Assembly (NCBI GenBank): GCA_036426205.1
Contig: CM071568.1
Location: 48,466,533 to 48,530,532, forward strand
DNA: 64,000 nt
Direction of reading: 5' to 3'
Origin: Ascaphus truei
Lineage: Eukaryota > Chordata > Amphibia > Anura > Ascaphidae
Under the pieces are notes generated by a model. The model made no database searches and was not told the origin of the DNA. It was given only the letters and a program-made list of their open reading frames with translations. A program made the position numbers and the translations under genes. Shown piece by piece: positions 21,367-33,480 of this stretch (its first letter is position 1; the number at the start of each line of letters is the position of its first letter).

Positions 21367-21438
21367 TTGCAGCATCAGGCCGTTTTCTGGAAGGTATACG
21401 CAAGTGGTATTATGGGGCTGCTGGATTCAACAAACTTG
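21367..21438 (+). CDS. UQCRB: UQCRB exon 2 (24 codon equivalents)
   Basis: The exon lies between a TTCTAG acceptor and a GTACG donor. With two bases carried from exon 1, it reads [20 protein letters not shown] and then NKL, and ends in phase 1. This is the N-terminal helix of the complex III subunit (human [20 protein letters not shown]). UQCRB, the yeast Qcr7 homologue, sits on the matrix side of cytochrome bc1 and contacts cytochrome b. The N-terminal part is needed for assembly. The exon has no frame breaks. Confidence 0.95.
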
Positions 21439-23099
21439 GTACGTTCAAATGAACCTCCACTTGCACAACTGCTGAGACTTCATGTTCACTTTCACACACC
21501 AAAATTCCATCTCCAATCCTTTGTCACAAATTTGGAAGCGTCTGGAAATATGTATTGTAATAAAAAGCACATTCGTAGTGAACCCTTCAGGTGCAGACAG
21601 GCCTCCAGTGCATCCGTTTGTGGTATCCACTGGGCTTTGACCACTGCAGTGTGGACTAATTGAAGAGTTACAACAGGCTACTCCTCTAGGAGCACACTAG
21701 GCCTGCTCTTCAGAAAAGGTGTGAGCCTCCCAGTTGCTTGGGGGCTTGGAGGGATGTGAAACACATGATTGTAGGAAGGGGAAGGGGGCTTTAGTTTGGA
21801 GCCGTCCCATGTTTTGGAGACTGAGGGAGTGACTCTAATTTCAATTTTAGTGGGTGACATCCCCCTCTGAATTACACCAGAGAGATTGTGAATAGTGATG
21901 GGGGGGAGTATAGCGTGATTCTCCTTCCACTGCAGAATCCAGAGACCCAGGAAAAGAAAATTATGCCTCCTATATAGTGTACTACGCCTTTTATATAACA
22001 ATGCTGCAAAGGGATCCACTTCAATCTGCATTGTTTTTGTCATGTGAATAATGTAAACTGTTGTATCCCCAAAACATGATAGCCATGCTTTCATTGAGAT
22101 AGATATAGATATTTAAATAAATTAAAAAAACAGAGCGAAAAGTCCCAAAGCAAGCACTCAGATTACAAACATATACACACATTTATTAAAGACGACAAAG
22201 TAAAAAAGTCAGTTTAAAAACACAGGACCTATAAAGAACCTTGGACTATCCCTCAGACTACATATCTGGAAACCCTAGCTAGGTAAATGTGCAAAGCTGC
22301 AATTGAAAAGAGCAATAGTATGACCTCTAAGTAGACGATACAGAGTTCCTCTATAGAGTCGCGACCGGCCGGTCTATGATCACTCCGTGTAATAATGTGT
22401 AGTACAAAGATGGGGGGGAAAATCTGCCACAATTGAGATGACAATTACTGGACTACTATACTGGTGTATCCAACACAGAACACTCCCAAAGTAAACCCTT
22501 AGCCTAAAAGGATAAGGGGGTAGTAAAGTAAAGAACACGTGTACGTCATAATGGGTATTAAAAAACGCTCCATCAAAATACAGGGCTAATCAGACTATCC
22601 CCTAGGTTTAAATTTAAATGCCGGGGGATTGCGTGAGGCCTCTTCAACTTGTCAAATGACGCTGCAGTGTCACACATTATGTCACGTTGCTGTAGCAACG
22701 TGACGCCGCTTGTCATTTGACGCTGAAGACAAGGTAAGGAGGAGGGGGGAGATCAGGCAGGTTGGTGCAGGGGGAAAAAATGTGCGCACCCCTGCCCTAG
22801 AGCATAGGGTCTGCAAAAGGGGAGGGGGAACACAATGAACAGGAGTCTGGCCCAGGTGAGAAATGGAAACAGAAATAAACTGCCCGGCGCTTCCTTAATA
22901 CATTGCCACAGCACCACCCAGTGGTGAAAAAATATAACAAGCAAATGCAAGAAAGGGAAAATAGGCAATATAAATAAGGTAATAAAATATATATAATAAA
23001 AGGACCACTCAACCTTAAGAGGAAAAAGCCACAATCCTCTAGAGAACAGAAAACGCAAGTGATGAGGGAGTGTGTCGTAGATTTGACCAATGGTGTTCT

Positions 23100-23890
23100 G
23101 CAGCAGCTTCAGATGATGAACTGCCTGGTAGCCAAGCTAGAGCTGGTGGGGAAGAAAAACGGGAAGGGGGTGGGGGGGGAAGGAGACAAAGAAGGGGCTG
23201 ATGGTGTAGTAATATAAAAACACTTTAATAAATGAAACATAAAAAAAGCCCCCCTGAGGGCGTACTCACACTCTGTACTGCCACTCAGGGACACATAAGA
23301 GTATCTTTACAGCCAATGCTGTCCGGTGGTGCGTCTCCTCCGTCTCTGACGGTCCCCACAAGCGGCCGTGGGGTTCTCGTGCAGCTTGACTGGAGTCGGC
23401 GTCTGGCGTCACGATCAACCGGGAACGGATTGCCGCCTCCTCTTCATTCACCGCGTTTCGCAAGATAGGGTTAACTTTCTTCGTCAGGGCTACACTCCTG
23501 ACGAAGCAAGTTAACCCTATCTTGCGAAACGCGGGTGAATGGAAGAGGAGGAGGCGGCAATCCGTTCCGGTTGAGTGACGCCAGACGCCGACTCCAGTCA
23601 AAGCTGCCGAGAACCCCAGCGGCCGTTGTGGGGACGTCAGACGGAGGAGACGCACACCGGACAGCATTGGCTGTCTGTAAAGATACCTTATGTGCCTGAG
23701 TGAGCAGTAAGAGTGTGAGTACGCCCTCAGGGGGGCTTTTGTGTATGTTTATTTATTAAAGGTGTTTTATATTACTACACCATCAGCCCCTTCTTTGTCT
23801 CCTTCCCCTTCCCGTTTTTCTTCCCCACCAGCTCTAGCTTGGCTACCAGGCAGTTCATCATCTGAAGCTGCTGCAGAACACCATTGGTCA
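23100..23890. repeat. Near-perfect palindrome, about 790 bp
   Basis: Left and right halves mirror each other around 23490. Examples are CAGATGATGAACTGCCTGGT near 23110 with its inverse near 23850, and GTTAACCCTATCTTGCGAAA near 23509 with its inverse near 23455. The centre is only about 10 bases. Each arm carries a hammerhead-like end motif (CTGACGAAG, then GCGAAACGCG), placed head to head. Confidence 0.85.
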
Positions 23891-24479
23891 AATCTAGGAC
23901 ACACTCCCTCATCACTTGCGTTTCCAGGTGAGAAATGTCCAGGAAACAGCGCATAAGATGATTGTTGTGGGAAGCTGTAATAATGGTAAATCGTCCCTCT
24001 AAGAGAAACCCAAAGTGTGTCATAAATACTGGAAAAAAAGAGATGATACTCTGCATGAATCCCAGACAACAGCACAGAAGAGAAACATAGCAGCAGGGAA
24101 GCCTGCAGGATGTGTGGTTCAGGGATTCGCCTGATCAGCGCATCCGATGCTGTCGCATGTAAGTCGTCCTATGAAGAAGCGAGGGAGGAGCTCCAGCATA
24201 GCACCCCGACGTACGTTTCGCCTATAGGTTTCTTATGGGAGTGGTATTGTCATGGAGCAGGGGCGTGGCTTTTAAAGGTTGAATCCTGATGACGCAATGC
24301 GTCTCCTAAACATGTTCCGCGTATGATAACAGATGAACGTGATGGCGATTAGCCATCAAAATCAGTAATACGATCCTACGGCTGAGCAAAATTAGATAAT
24401 TAAAAACACAGCAAAGGATGGGGGGGGGGGGAGAGAAAATTAAACACCTCTACACAGTACCCAGAGATATTTGTTCAAT

Positions 24480-24660
24480 CGCAAATGCTGATCGTAATGG
24501 ACAGTCAAACCCATGTTTAAGTAAAAAAAAAAAAAAATGCCTGAATACTGATGAGATCTTTTTAAAGGATCCCATATCACATGCAATGTTGATGATCCTT
24601 GTGTGTTCTAGGACACAAAATCTGACCTTCATTGTTGTCATACTAACATAGATAAGTTGA
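24480..24660 (-). pseudogene. PLE GIY-YIG endonuclease remnant
   Basis: The minus strand reads YVSMTTMKVRFCVLEHTRII, then a run broken by poly(A) (KISSVFRHF, LLKHGFDCP, AIEQISLGT). The pattern YVG-MTTRKVRFRVLEH is the GIY-YIG region of a PLE family. A homopolymer frameshift near 24523-24536 and changed residues mark it as dead. Confidence 0.75.
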
Positions 24661-25399
24661 CAAGGGCAGGGAGATGATAAACCTCCCCTTTGGATTTGCA
24701 GTTGAGGAATTGTAAAAATTTTGAAACTGCGGTTTCCGATGCGTTTTTGAAGGTGTTAGTCTATCATGTATCTGCAGGCTGAGCACTGCACATTTAAAAA
24801 AAACATTTCCTATTATGGTTAGACAGGAATGTGGTGGTCACTTGGGGAACATAATGACAATCGACTAAGATTCAGAGATGATCTGCTGGTAAGACTAACC
24901 TTGTCGCCCACCCCCCCCCCCCCCTCCCGGTATTGCTTTTAGATCATATCTGTTATGGCCACATCCCCAATGTGTTTCTGGAGGATGTTACTAAGGTTAC
25001 CACTGATTGTTTTAGGCGCCAATAAACCTAATTTTATTATCCCTCTCCCCCCCCCCCCCCCCCCAAATTTGGGATTTTGTCCGACATTCTCTATCTTGAT
25101 TCAAATTATGCTGAAAACCTCGTTCCACAGATTTCTTGCGGTAACCCCTACTGCGAAATCTATTTTTGAGCCCTACTGCTCCACCAACGAATATGTCCAT
25201 AGTGGAACAATTCCGTCTAGGGCGCAAAAATTAGTTGGTAGCTATACCTTTTTAATGTGATATGTTGGGTGGGAACTAGTGGCATGTATGACCATGTTTG
25301 TGGATGTGTCCTTACGATGAATCTGTATGGACACATCCACATGCATCAATCATAATTCTCGGGTCCAAATAGTCCACATATGAGGCACTATAGTGGAAT

Positions 25400-25580
25400 G
25401 TAAGTTTAATATTTAGGGCATTGCGTTGAAGATATCGACAAACCATTCCAAATCAATAGCATAGCCCTGCCAGAGTAGAAGTATGTCGTTGATGTACCTC
25501 AACCACAAAAATATCTGCCCAGTCAATTCCAAGTTGGCCTCAAAAATACCACCATCCCAGGAAAAGATGAGCATAGGAGA
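25400..25580 (-). pseudogene. PLE reverse transcriptase remnant (YIND variant)
   Basis: The minus strand reads LWLRYINDILLLWQGYAIDL, followed by EWFVDIFNAM. This is the RT catalytic block of Penelope elements, with YIDD changed to YIND. Downstream near 25050-25230, a segment with RGYRKKSVERGFQ matches the linker region between RT and endonuclease. Confidence 0.78.
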
Positions 25581-26880
25581 GTGCGCAGGTGGCTCCGATC
25601 GTCGTTCCCCTTGTCTTTAAAAAAAGATTATTTTTTTTTTAAACAAAATAATTATGGGTAAGTAGAAAAGAAAGCAAAGCCATAGGTGCATTAATCAAAT
25701 GAATACTCCTATTGTTCATACATTTTATCTATCTTGCAGCGAGCAAACCATCCTGGTGGTGGATGCACGTATACAATGACTGTCACATGTAGCCATAAGT
25801 GTATTACCATCTACTGTGATTTGGTCTAATCTGAAGAACACATCCATAGTGTCTCTTAAGTAGAGGGTATTGGGGTCTGACTGACTATCTGGGATTTTCC
25901 ATGTTAATGTAGACTGGGCGCTGTGCTATGTATATAATACCCTGTACGTGTATCTGTATGTCTTTTGCTGTATTTTTAATTCTCATTCTGCTCAGGCGTA
26001 GGATAATTTTAGCGATGTTTGATTGCTGATCTGCATGTCCTCGCATTCACCTGCTATTATATACAGACCGTGGTCACGTGACGTGTCGCGGCGGCTCCAT
26101 CACGATACCACGCCCTGGAAGAATCCCCTAGACAAACCGTATGTGGGGGTTCTCTGCCGGGACCCCTTCCTCGCCTCTTCATAGGACGACTTACCTGTGG
26201 ATACATCCGATGCGCTGATCTTGCGAATCTCTGTACCGCGCAAATGGCTGGCTTCCCTGCTGCTATAATGCTCTGCTTTTGCTGTTGTCCAGGACTTGTG
26301 CTGCTATCATCTCTCTCAGTATTTGACAGGAGGGATTTCCTTTAGAGGGATAATTTATCATTAATCAGCTTCCCACTACTATAAGCTTATGCGTTTTTTT
26401 TCCTGGACACCTCTCACCTGGGCCGGACTCATGTTCATTGTGCTCGCTGACCCCATGGTCTAGGGCAGGGGGTTGCAAGATTTTTCAGGAGGGCGCAGCG
26501 GTCTTCCCCAAGGCATTTAAATTCAATGCCGGGGAATCGTGTGAGGCCTCTGCAATGTCCCTTACCTTGTCTTCGGCGACTCATAACCATGGCAATGCAA
26601 TGGAACTTTGTATTGTCTACAGAGGTCATACTATTGCTTCTTTCAACTTAAGCTTTGCACATATTTACGCAGCTATGGTTTTCAGATATTCTAGTTAGAG
26701 GTTCTTTAGGGGTCATGTGCTTTTTAAACTCTTTTATTTATTTTTTTATTTTTTTCCAATAAATGTGTTTTATCTTTTGGTCTTATATTTTGGTCATCAG
26801 TGCTTGCTTCGGGATTTTTTCCTTTGTGTTTTTGAGATTATTTTGATTATATAGCACCACCAGTAGCATTATTTATTTGC

Positions 26881-28309
26881 TTTCTATCTGTTTTTTGGGG
26901 GGACCAATTATTTAGTGATTTGATTGTTATTTTTTTGTGTTGAAAATTTGTATTGAGCGCGCTGTCTCTCCAAACGACCCCCCTCTCACGGCTATTTTTT
27001 TGTGTTGATGGAATCATAGATTTTTTTTATTTTTTTTTGTAAATTTACTTTTTCCCTTTCTGTGTCCTTTGATAGGAGCACTCATGTTGTTGTATACACT
27101 GTTACGGGTGCACGACCAGCAAAGTCCAAGAGGGATCCGTTTTATGAAATATATTTTTAAAAAAATGCTGGCACTCATGGGGTCTTTAAGTGAAGAAATA
27201 TAGCAATTTTTACTAGGATTTGCAAATTAGTTTCCCTATTAGTATCGTAAGATGTGTCATGGTGATATGTGCATACATAATGTATGTAGTTGATAAAACG
27301 AGAGAAATGGAAGCTTATATTTATTTGATTTTAATTTATGGTAAATTTCCTTTATTTTTAACATTTTGAAGGAAAATGTGACCAGAAAACAATAAACCAC
27401 TAATACAACATGCAGGATTTGCCCCAAATGTATTCAGCACTGGAGGTTACAACCATTTGGCCCTGAAAGGGATAAAGTGTAGTGTGATATTCTTTATTTA
27501 AACACACACATTGGTTTATAAAAATGTGTGTGTATCTCAATATCTCACGATCTCTGTACCTGTACCTTGCCTAGTACCAGATTGTTGTGTATAAATTGTC
27601 AGGCAATGTGATACTTGCCCTTTTTTCCATAAGATACTATTGTTTTGTAGTTTATAAAATAAATGTTTTGTGAGTCCTTTGTGAAAAAGTTTTGTATTGA
27701 GCAGTTTCAATAGTATTAGTTTTGTGGGACCAATCTTGCGAGTGATTGCTCGTTTCGTGCTTCGGTAGTTTGTTCAGTCCAGTAAATACAATTTTTTTAA
27801 TTAACAAGAAGTTTATTTTTTAATACATTACATGTCATGTGACTGTGGTATATAATATATCCTATATAATAAAAAAATAAACCAGGGTTACAAGTTCATG
27901 GATGCATTTAAATAGGATATAATCAGCTAAAGACCCAGAGTCACATTGCATAAATACTGCTCAGTGAACTAGTAGCAATGCTAACTTTTTGAAGACTGGC
28001 CATACAATGCATTTAAATGTACAGTAAAGTTGTGTTGAAAAATGTTTTAACAGGCCGGCCATGGCTTTTGTACGTTGAAAGTAAAACGCGTGTATGTATA
28101 TTATGCATGAACTTTTGTGCCCAGAAATAAAACTTCGACACTTTAATAAATTTGCCTTAAACCTCAGTGTGTACAGTAAAATCAAACAAAGTACACTACT
28201 TGTATTATACAAAACTACATCTTAGATATCAGTTGGGAAACACGTGTTGGTTCAATTGGTTAGTTTTCCTTTGTTACATATAGTAATACAACTGAATTAC
28301 TTTTCATAG
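26881..28309 (+). other. UQCRB: UQCRB intron 2, right part
   Basis: AT-rich intron sequence with T runs. No clear repeat family or exon was recognised. It ends in a TTTTCATAG acceptor. Confidence 0.6.
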
Positions 28310-28476
28310 GTTTGATGCGAGATGACACAATCTATGAAGATGATGATGTGAAAGAGGCGATTAGGAGGCTGCCACCAAAGCTTTATCATGACAGAAACTT
28401 TCGCCTTAAGAGAGCTCTAGACCTTAGCGCCAAGCAGCAGATCCTCCCAAAAGGGCAGTGGACAAAATATGAAGAG
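28310..28476 (+). CDS. UQCRB: UQCRB exon 3 (55 codons plus split Gly)
   Basis: The exon starts by completing the Gly codon split with exon 2, then reads [40 protein letters not shown] and [15 protein letters not shown]. It ends in phase 0 before GTACAG. This is the conserved central part of subunit 14 kDa (human [32 protein letters not shown]). The protein has no cofactor; it packs on the matrix face of cytochrome b. The frame is fully intact over 167 bases. Confidence 0.97.
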
Positions 28477-28964
28477 GTACAGAGTGAGAGTTATTGATCA
28501 CAGACTCTTGAAACTCTGATTTGACTTATTAGCAGATGTGTATAACTTCAGATATCATTCATTTGCCTATTTTGGAACACTTGCTTTTAACCAACAAATA
28601 TACTTTCTGCTACTTTATTTTTTATTTATTTTTTTATTCCATTACATGTTTAACTTCTCCATGATGTTCTTTCAAAGTAAAGTATTCTATTCCCTGCCAC
28701 ACCCTTCCAGGACAATTTTCCTGTTGACTCCTATAAGCAAGGGAGATTGGCTTGTGGGCAGCTTCGTGTCAGTGGCCCTTTTTTGTTTTTTTCCCCTCCA
28801 TACTGGAAATAGACAGATAAGGTGGCACTAGATCCTGCATCTGACACAGCAGAAGGAAGACCACCTGGTTTAAATAATTAAAAATAGAACTATAAGGGCA
28901 TTGTGGGTGGCTCCTTTTTAAGCAATACAATGTTATTGGACTAATTGCATTTTTCTTCCAATAG
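28477..28964 (+). other. UQCRB: UQCRB intron 3
   Basis: A 488 base intron runs from a GTACAG donor to a CCAATAG acceptor. Nothing else was recognised in it. Confidence 0.85.
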
Positions 28965-29042
28965 GAAATATACTATCTGCAGCCATATTTGAAAGAAGTT
29001 ACGCGTGAAAGAAAAGAGAGAGAGGAGTGGCAGAAGAAATGA
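28965..29042 (+). CDS. UQCRB: UQCRB final exon and stop
   Basis: It reads [20 protein letters not shown] then EWQKK and TGA. This matches the charged C-terminal helix of vertebrate UQCRB (human [20 protein letters not shown], KK). Exons 2 to 4 give about 105 residues; with a short first exon this reaches the usual size of about 111. The last exon follows exon 3 in phase 0. Confidence 0.97.
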   Translation, partial: [25 protein letters not shown]

Positions 29043-29182
29043 TCAGCTGCTTAAGCCATCATTTTCTTGTATTTGTCAAATATCTAAAATTAAAAACTGG
29101 TTGTAAACTACTTTGAAGTCTGTTCAAGTGATCATTGTTTGAGGCCGCTCATACAAATGTCCATTTCCGGAGCTGACCTACA

Positions 29183-29188
29183 AATAAA
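29183..29188 (+). terminator. UQCRB: Polyadenylation signal of UQCRB
   Basis: AATAAA lies 140 bases after the stop. It is the first canonical signal downstream. Confidence 0.75.
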
Positions 29189-30116
29189 CACTTAAAATGT
29201 ACAGAACTTGGTTGTCATTACTTGCTAACGTGTGCACTTTTTGCTGTAGTTTTTCATGTCTTCGGTAGATTGTTTTAATATATAGTTCTAAATATAGCAG
29301 GGTTCAAACTGTTTTTTAGATGGATTAAATCTTCAATCGTTATCCGTCACAGAATATCAAAATTGGCACTTTGTATTTATTGTAATTTAATTAGAGGAGA
29401 TTGAAGTGTACATGTATGCTGGAGTTCTCACTATCTTTTGAATATGCTTTCCCTCTTTTTTACTATTCTGACAATGTCTTATTAAAACCAGTAAGCAAAC
29501 ATAAATTCTAAGCTTTGTAGCCCTGTTGGTACCAAGGGGGCAATGTGACATTAGTCAATTGGTTAATTTACTTATTCTTGTAGTCTTCCCATTATTTTGA
29601 TGTTTATGCTTAAGTGTTGTTACAATTAGGGTCTTATTAACTAAACTGCAATAATGCACTATAAGTGTCCTTTTAGAGCGATTATTGCATGTGTAGCTTT
29701 TCACAAAACTTCGATAACGGGAATATCGCACTAAACCGGCTTTTTAACGAGCATATAACACTCTGGCTATAACAAATAGTGTGGTAGCTGGAAAAATGCC
29801 CAAACGTGCATTTTTTGCCAGCAACTGCTATTCACTATACTCCGATATGCATATCGTACTATAAAAACTTGCATTCACCCAAATGGTGGCGAGATCAGAA
29901 TTGCGATTTTGTATATCAAGGTTTCTTTTATTTTTACTGCATAGGATTGAAACCGGGGGTCTCCGGAGCGGAACTGCATATTTATTTCAGCTCCGGAGAC
30001 CCCTGGATTCAATCCTATGTCATAAAATTACAGCCAGTTTCATTACCTTATTGGCTAACTGCTAAGATAATGGAGTTAAATAGCTGGCACTACTTAGTTG
30101 TTTGCATGGGGTGGGT

Positions 30117-30266
30117 GAAGCTTGTTGCTCCAGGGTGCAGGTTTAGGCCTTGCGGGAGGGTTACAGTAGAAGTTAACCCCTTCATTACTGTTGTAATGAA
30201 GGGGTTAATCCCTCACACTACCCTCCTGCATGGCCTAAACAGCATCCTGGGGCAACTGCAAGCTTC
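30117..30266. repeat. Hairpin inside the fold-back element
   Basis: GAAGCTTGTTGCTCCAGG at the left and GGGGCAACTGCAAGCTTC at the right are inverted, meeting at GTTAACCCCTTCATTAC and its complement. Length is 150 bases. Confidence 0.85.
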
Positions 30267-31304
30267 AGCTACCCCCTGTACCACCACCACACCAGAATGG
30301 GTGAAAGTGCCATTAGCCAAAGATGACTAATGGCGCTTTTCCCCATTGAAAAAAAAACCATTGCAATGCAATACATAAAATGTAAAAAAAATACAACCCC
30401 CCCCCCCCCCCCAACACATACTGTACAATAATAGGAATTTTGCCCATTATCCAGATCTGGATAATAGTGCATTTGACCATTAAAAATAAAATAGCCAACC
30501 AGCATACAGTAAATGAAACTTTCTACTTGCCCTTGGCAGGATGAAGGCTGCCATATCCTCATCACCGTCCTCCACGTCCTCTGTGGGCAGCAACATTACA
30601 ATAAAAAACAAACTAATGGCCACTAACCCCTTAATCACCTTGGCGATTAGTAACTGCTATAGTTAATAAGGAGTTATCCCCACTACCCACCCAGGAGGCC
30701 TAACCACCTTCTCCTGGGCAACTATCCCCACCCAGCCCCTCTAACCATTGATTGTCACAATGGTAAACAATGCCCCTAATATGGGCATGGATTGCCACAA
30801 TGACAATGAATGGGCAAGCTAAAAAACACATACAAAATGCAATACATTACAATTAAATAAAAACATTTGCCAAAAAATGCATTTGTCACTGTGCTTATCT
30901 ATACCCAGAAAGGGGCATAGATGAACAAATTGGCCGTCAATGGGCTACCTGAAAAGAAAAAAAAATACAATAAAAAAGTAATGTATATTTTGTGTTAGGT
31001 TGGCCATTCATTGTCATTGTGGCAATCCATGCCCATATTGTGTGCATGGTTCACCACAATCATGGCTTTATTGTCAAATGCTTGTTTTTATGTAAATGTC
31101 ATGTTTTATTTTGTAGCTCTTTTTTAGCTTGCCCATTCTTCATGTCATCATGGCAATCCATGCCAATATCGGTGGCATGGTTTACCACTGTAACAATCAT
31201 ATGTAGAAGCACATGCACACCGCTGGTAGGTGCTGGAGGGGGGTACTTATCTGCCGGTGCGCTGTATCCAGGGAGGTCCAGACATCCCAGAGGTACTTGA
31301 GCAA

Positions 31305-32640
31305 AGGAATGGAAGCAGGCACACGGTCTTACTAAAGGTGCAGTTTATTGTGCCACCAAAGGTCCAACGTTTCGGCAAATAGATTGCCTTTATCAAGGAG
31401 AGGGCTCAGAACATGTTAACATACCACAATATGACACAAATGGTACCACCCCCCCACGATCATGCGCCTTGCTCTGGTGTCAACGCGGCCCAACCCAGCG
31501 CGACGCAGCGTGATGACGTCATGCACCACTAGGGTGTATATTATCAGGTGCCCGTGTGGTCTTGTCTATGTAGGCAAGACTACACGCATGCTTAAAGTGA
31601 GATACATTGAACACAAAAGTGTGATACGTAAGGGTACGGACCCTACTGTACTGGTACAGCACTGTGTTGAACACAGACACAATGTGTCATCCCTCAGAGT
31701 GATGGGGATTGAACACATAGCACCAAGACAAGGATACCCTGATAGAGAAACCCTTTTACTGAGGCGTGAGGCTTATTGGATCCACACACTGCAGACAAGT
31801 AATGGCAGGGGTCTTAATGAACAACAAAATTTCAAATGCTTTCTCAACAGGAGGTAGCAGAAGGACTCTGTGCGTCTCGCCGTGGACCCCTGCGACCCAT
31901 TATGTACATTATGCTCCTCTAAGGATTGCTGTATATGCATTTATCTATATGTATCATGTATCCTTTCAGGTTCTAACTCTATATGTAATGCTGCTAGCAT
32001 AAATACAGCCTCCACCATTTTTTATACACTGCATTAGATGACACTGTGGTTATACTATTAGTTTGTACACTTTATTTGATTATTTTATTTAATAAAACTG
32101 TAGTCACATTACACTTGATTGTTTATGTAAGGGCTCTCACCCCAGCACGATCATTCAGTCCTCCTTGGGCATCAGGCTGTCTTTTTTCCACTCCAGGGCA
32201 GGTCTGATGCCTGAGGCCCGCCCCCCCTCCTCCCTCGTGAGGGCGTGATGACGTCACCAGGGGAGCCTCTGCTGCCAGTGAGGGGGCGGCTCCCTGAGTT
32301 TCCAGCTTCCTGCAGGACAGCCATCTTAGCCTGTTACAGGCATTGGGGAGGCTGTCTCCTCATCCCCTGGTGGTGCATGACGTCATCACGCTGCGTCGCG
32401 CTGGCGCCCGCGCAGGCACGGAAAGATGGGGGCGTTGAATCCAGGAGCAAGGCCAGCAGTGATGTGGGGGGGGTGAGTACCCATTTGTGATATATTGTGG
32501 TATGTTAACATTCTGTAGCCCTCCCTTGATAAAGGCAATCTATTTGCGAAAAGTTGGACCTTTGGTTGGCAACATAATAACTGCACATTAGTAAGACCGT
32601 GTGCCTGCTTCCATTCCTTTGCTCAATTACCACTGTAACA
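31305..32640 (+). mobile_element. Penelope-like element with inverted terminal repeats, plus orientation
   Basis: The ends are inverted over more than 200 bp. GGAATGGAAGCAGGCACACG at 31309 mirrors TGTGCCTGCTTCCATTCC near 32602-32619. TTAACATACCACAATATGAC mirrors ATATATTGTGGTATGTTAAC. The mirror continues into the GACGTCAT region near 31513 and 32377. The interior holds one GIY-YIG domain and no RT, so it is an internally deleted copy. Confidence 0.8.
31462..31857 (+). pseudogene. PLE GIY-YIG endonuclease domain, open frame of 131 codons
   Basis: The frame contains RVYIIRCPCGLVYVGKTTRM, the GIY-YIG core, then LKVRYIEHKSVIRKG with the catalytic arginine. GIEHIAPRQGYPDRETLLLR, REAYWIHTLQT and GLNEQQNFKCFLNRR follow to a stop. 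The order is that of the C-terminal nuclease of Poseidon-type PLEs. The frame is unbroken, but the RT that should precede it is absent and the start lies in the terminal repeat. It is a remnant rather than a gene, though recently intact. Confidence 0.8.
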
Positions 32641-33419
32641 ATCAATGGGTAGATGGTGATTAAGTGGTTAGTGGCCAGTAGTTAGTTTTTTTTATTGTAA
32701 TGTTGCTGCCCACAGAGAAAGAAGAGGACGGTCTTCATCCTGTCAGTGGTAAGTCCAACTTGAATTTACTTTATTGTTTAAGAAAGCCAAGTTCAAGAAA
32801 GAGCACTAAAAGAGAGTCTCTCTCTCTCTCTCTGTATATCTCAATATAGTGGGGTATAACAAGAAAACTGGGTATATACAAAAATGGTATCCAATACTAT
32901 TATCGCCTTTTTGTTTGGAGGAGAAAACCGGACCCATCAAAGGTTGTATTGTATTAATGACCTACCAAGCTTGCCAGAAAGAGTAAAAAAATATCCATTT
33001 GTTGTAGCTGGGACCGCAGGTCTCAACCGGTACCTCTCCTTGAAAATCGGTAAGACGCTTATGCTCCTTGCTTTTCATCATCTCCCCTTCACCTGGCAGT
33101 GCGCTCAATCAGCTGGTGCTGTAGTAGAACCCGTATGCGTCTCCGATCACGTGACAAAAAGGGATTGGCTGAGCCATAGCCCCAAGGAATGAAGAACTCA
33201 CCAGGTAATGAAAAAAATGAAAACTATTTATTAATTACATATGAAAAAACACAGAACAAAAACAGATGGGTAATCACCTCCCACACGTTTTGCACCAAAA
33301 GTTGCTTTCTCAAGGAGCACCCCTTTCCCCTCCCGCCCCCACATATTTTAATTTACTTTATGCTGGCTGGGTAATGTTTTATTTTTTAATGGACAAACGC
33401 GGTATTATCCATTTCTAGA

Positions 33420-33480
33420 TAATGGGTAAAAATGCCTATTATTGTACGTGCGTGCGTGCGTGCGCGCGCGTGTGCGTGCG
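33420..33480. repeat. (GTGC)n / (GC)-rich simple repeat
   Basis: Tandem GTGC units within an alternating purine-pyrimidine run. Confidence 0.8.

Larger units (their letters stand above)
23930..26440 (-). mobile_element. Penelope-like element with inverted terminal repeats, minus orientation
   Basis: The arms at about 23930-24260 and 26100-26440 are inverted copies; GTCGTCCTATGAAGAAGCGA is matched by CGCCTCTTCATAGGACGAC. The interior encodes, on the minus strand, a decayed RT (25400-25580) and a GIY-YIG endonuclease (24480-24660). Inverted long termini are known for PLEs, whose terminal repeats may be direct or inverted. It lies antisense in UQCRB intron 2. Confidence 0.78.
22110..26880. repeat. 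Nested inverted-repeat complex in UQCRB intron 2
   Basis: Outer arms at about 22110-22360 and 26600-26870 are inverted copies; for example, AGCAATAGTATGACCTCTAA is matched by GAGGTCATACTATTGCTTCT. Just inside are hAT MITE pieces (to 22794, from 26466) and a further inverted pair (22840-22870 with 26400-26425). Within this lie a palindrome (23100-23890) and a PLE (23930-26440). The region is layered, with younger elements inserted into or beside older fold-back units. Confidence 0.65.

Noticed and set aside
28538..28831. 97-codon open frame overlapping UQCRB intron 3
   Set aside because: It lies within a spliced intron, is rich in Phe, Leu and Tyr, and has no similarity known to me.
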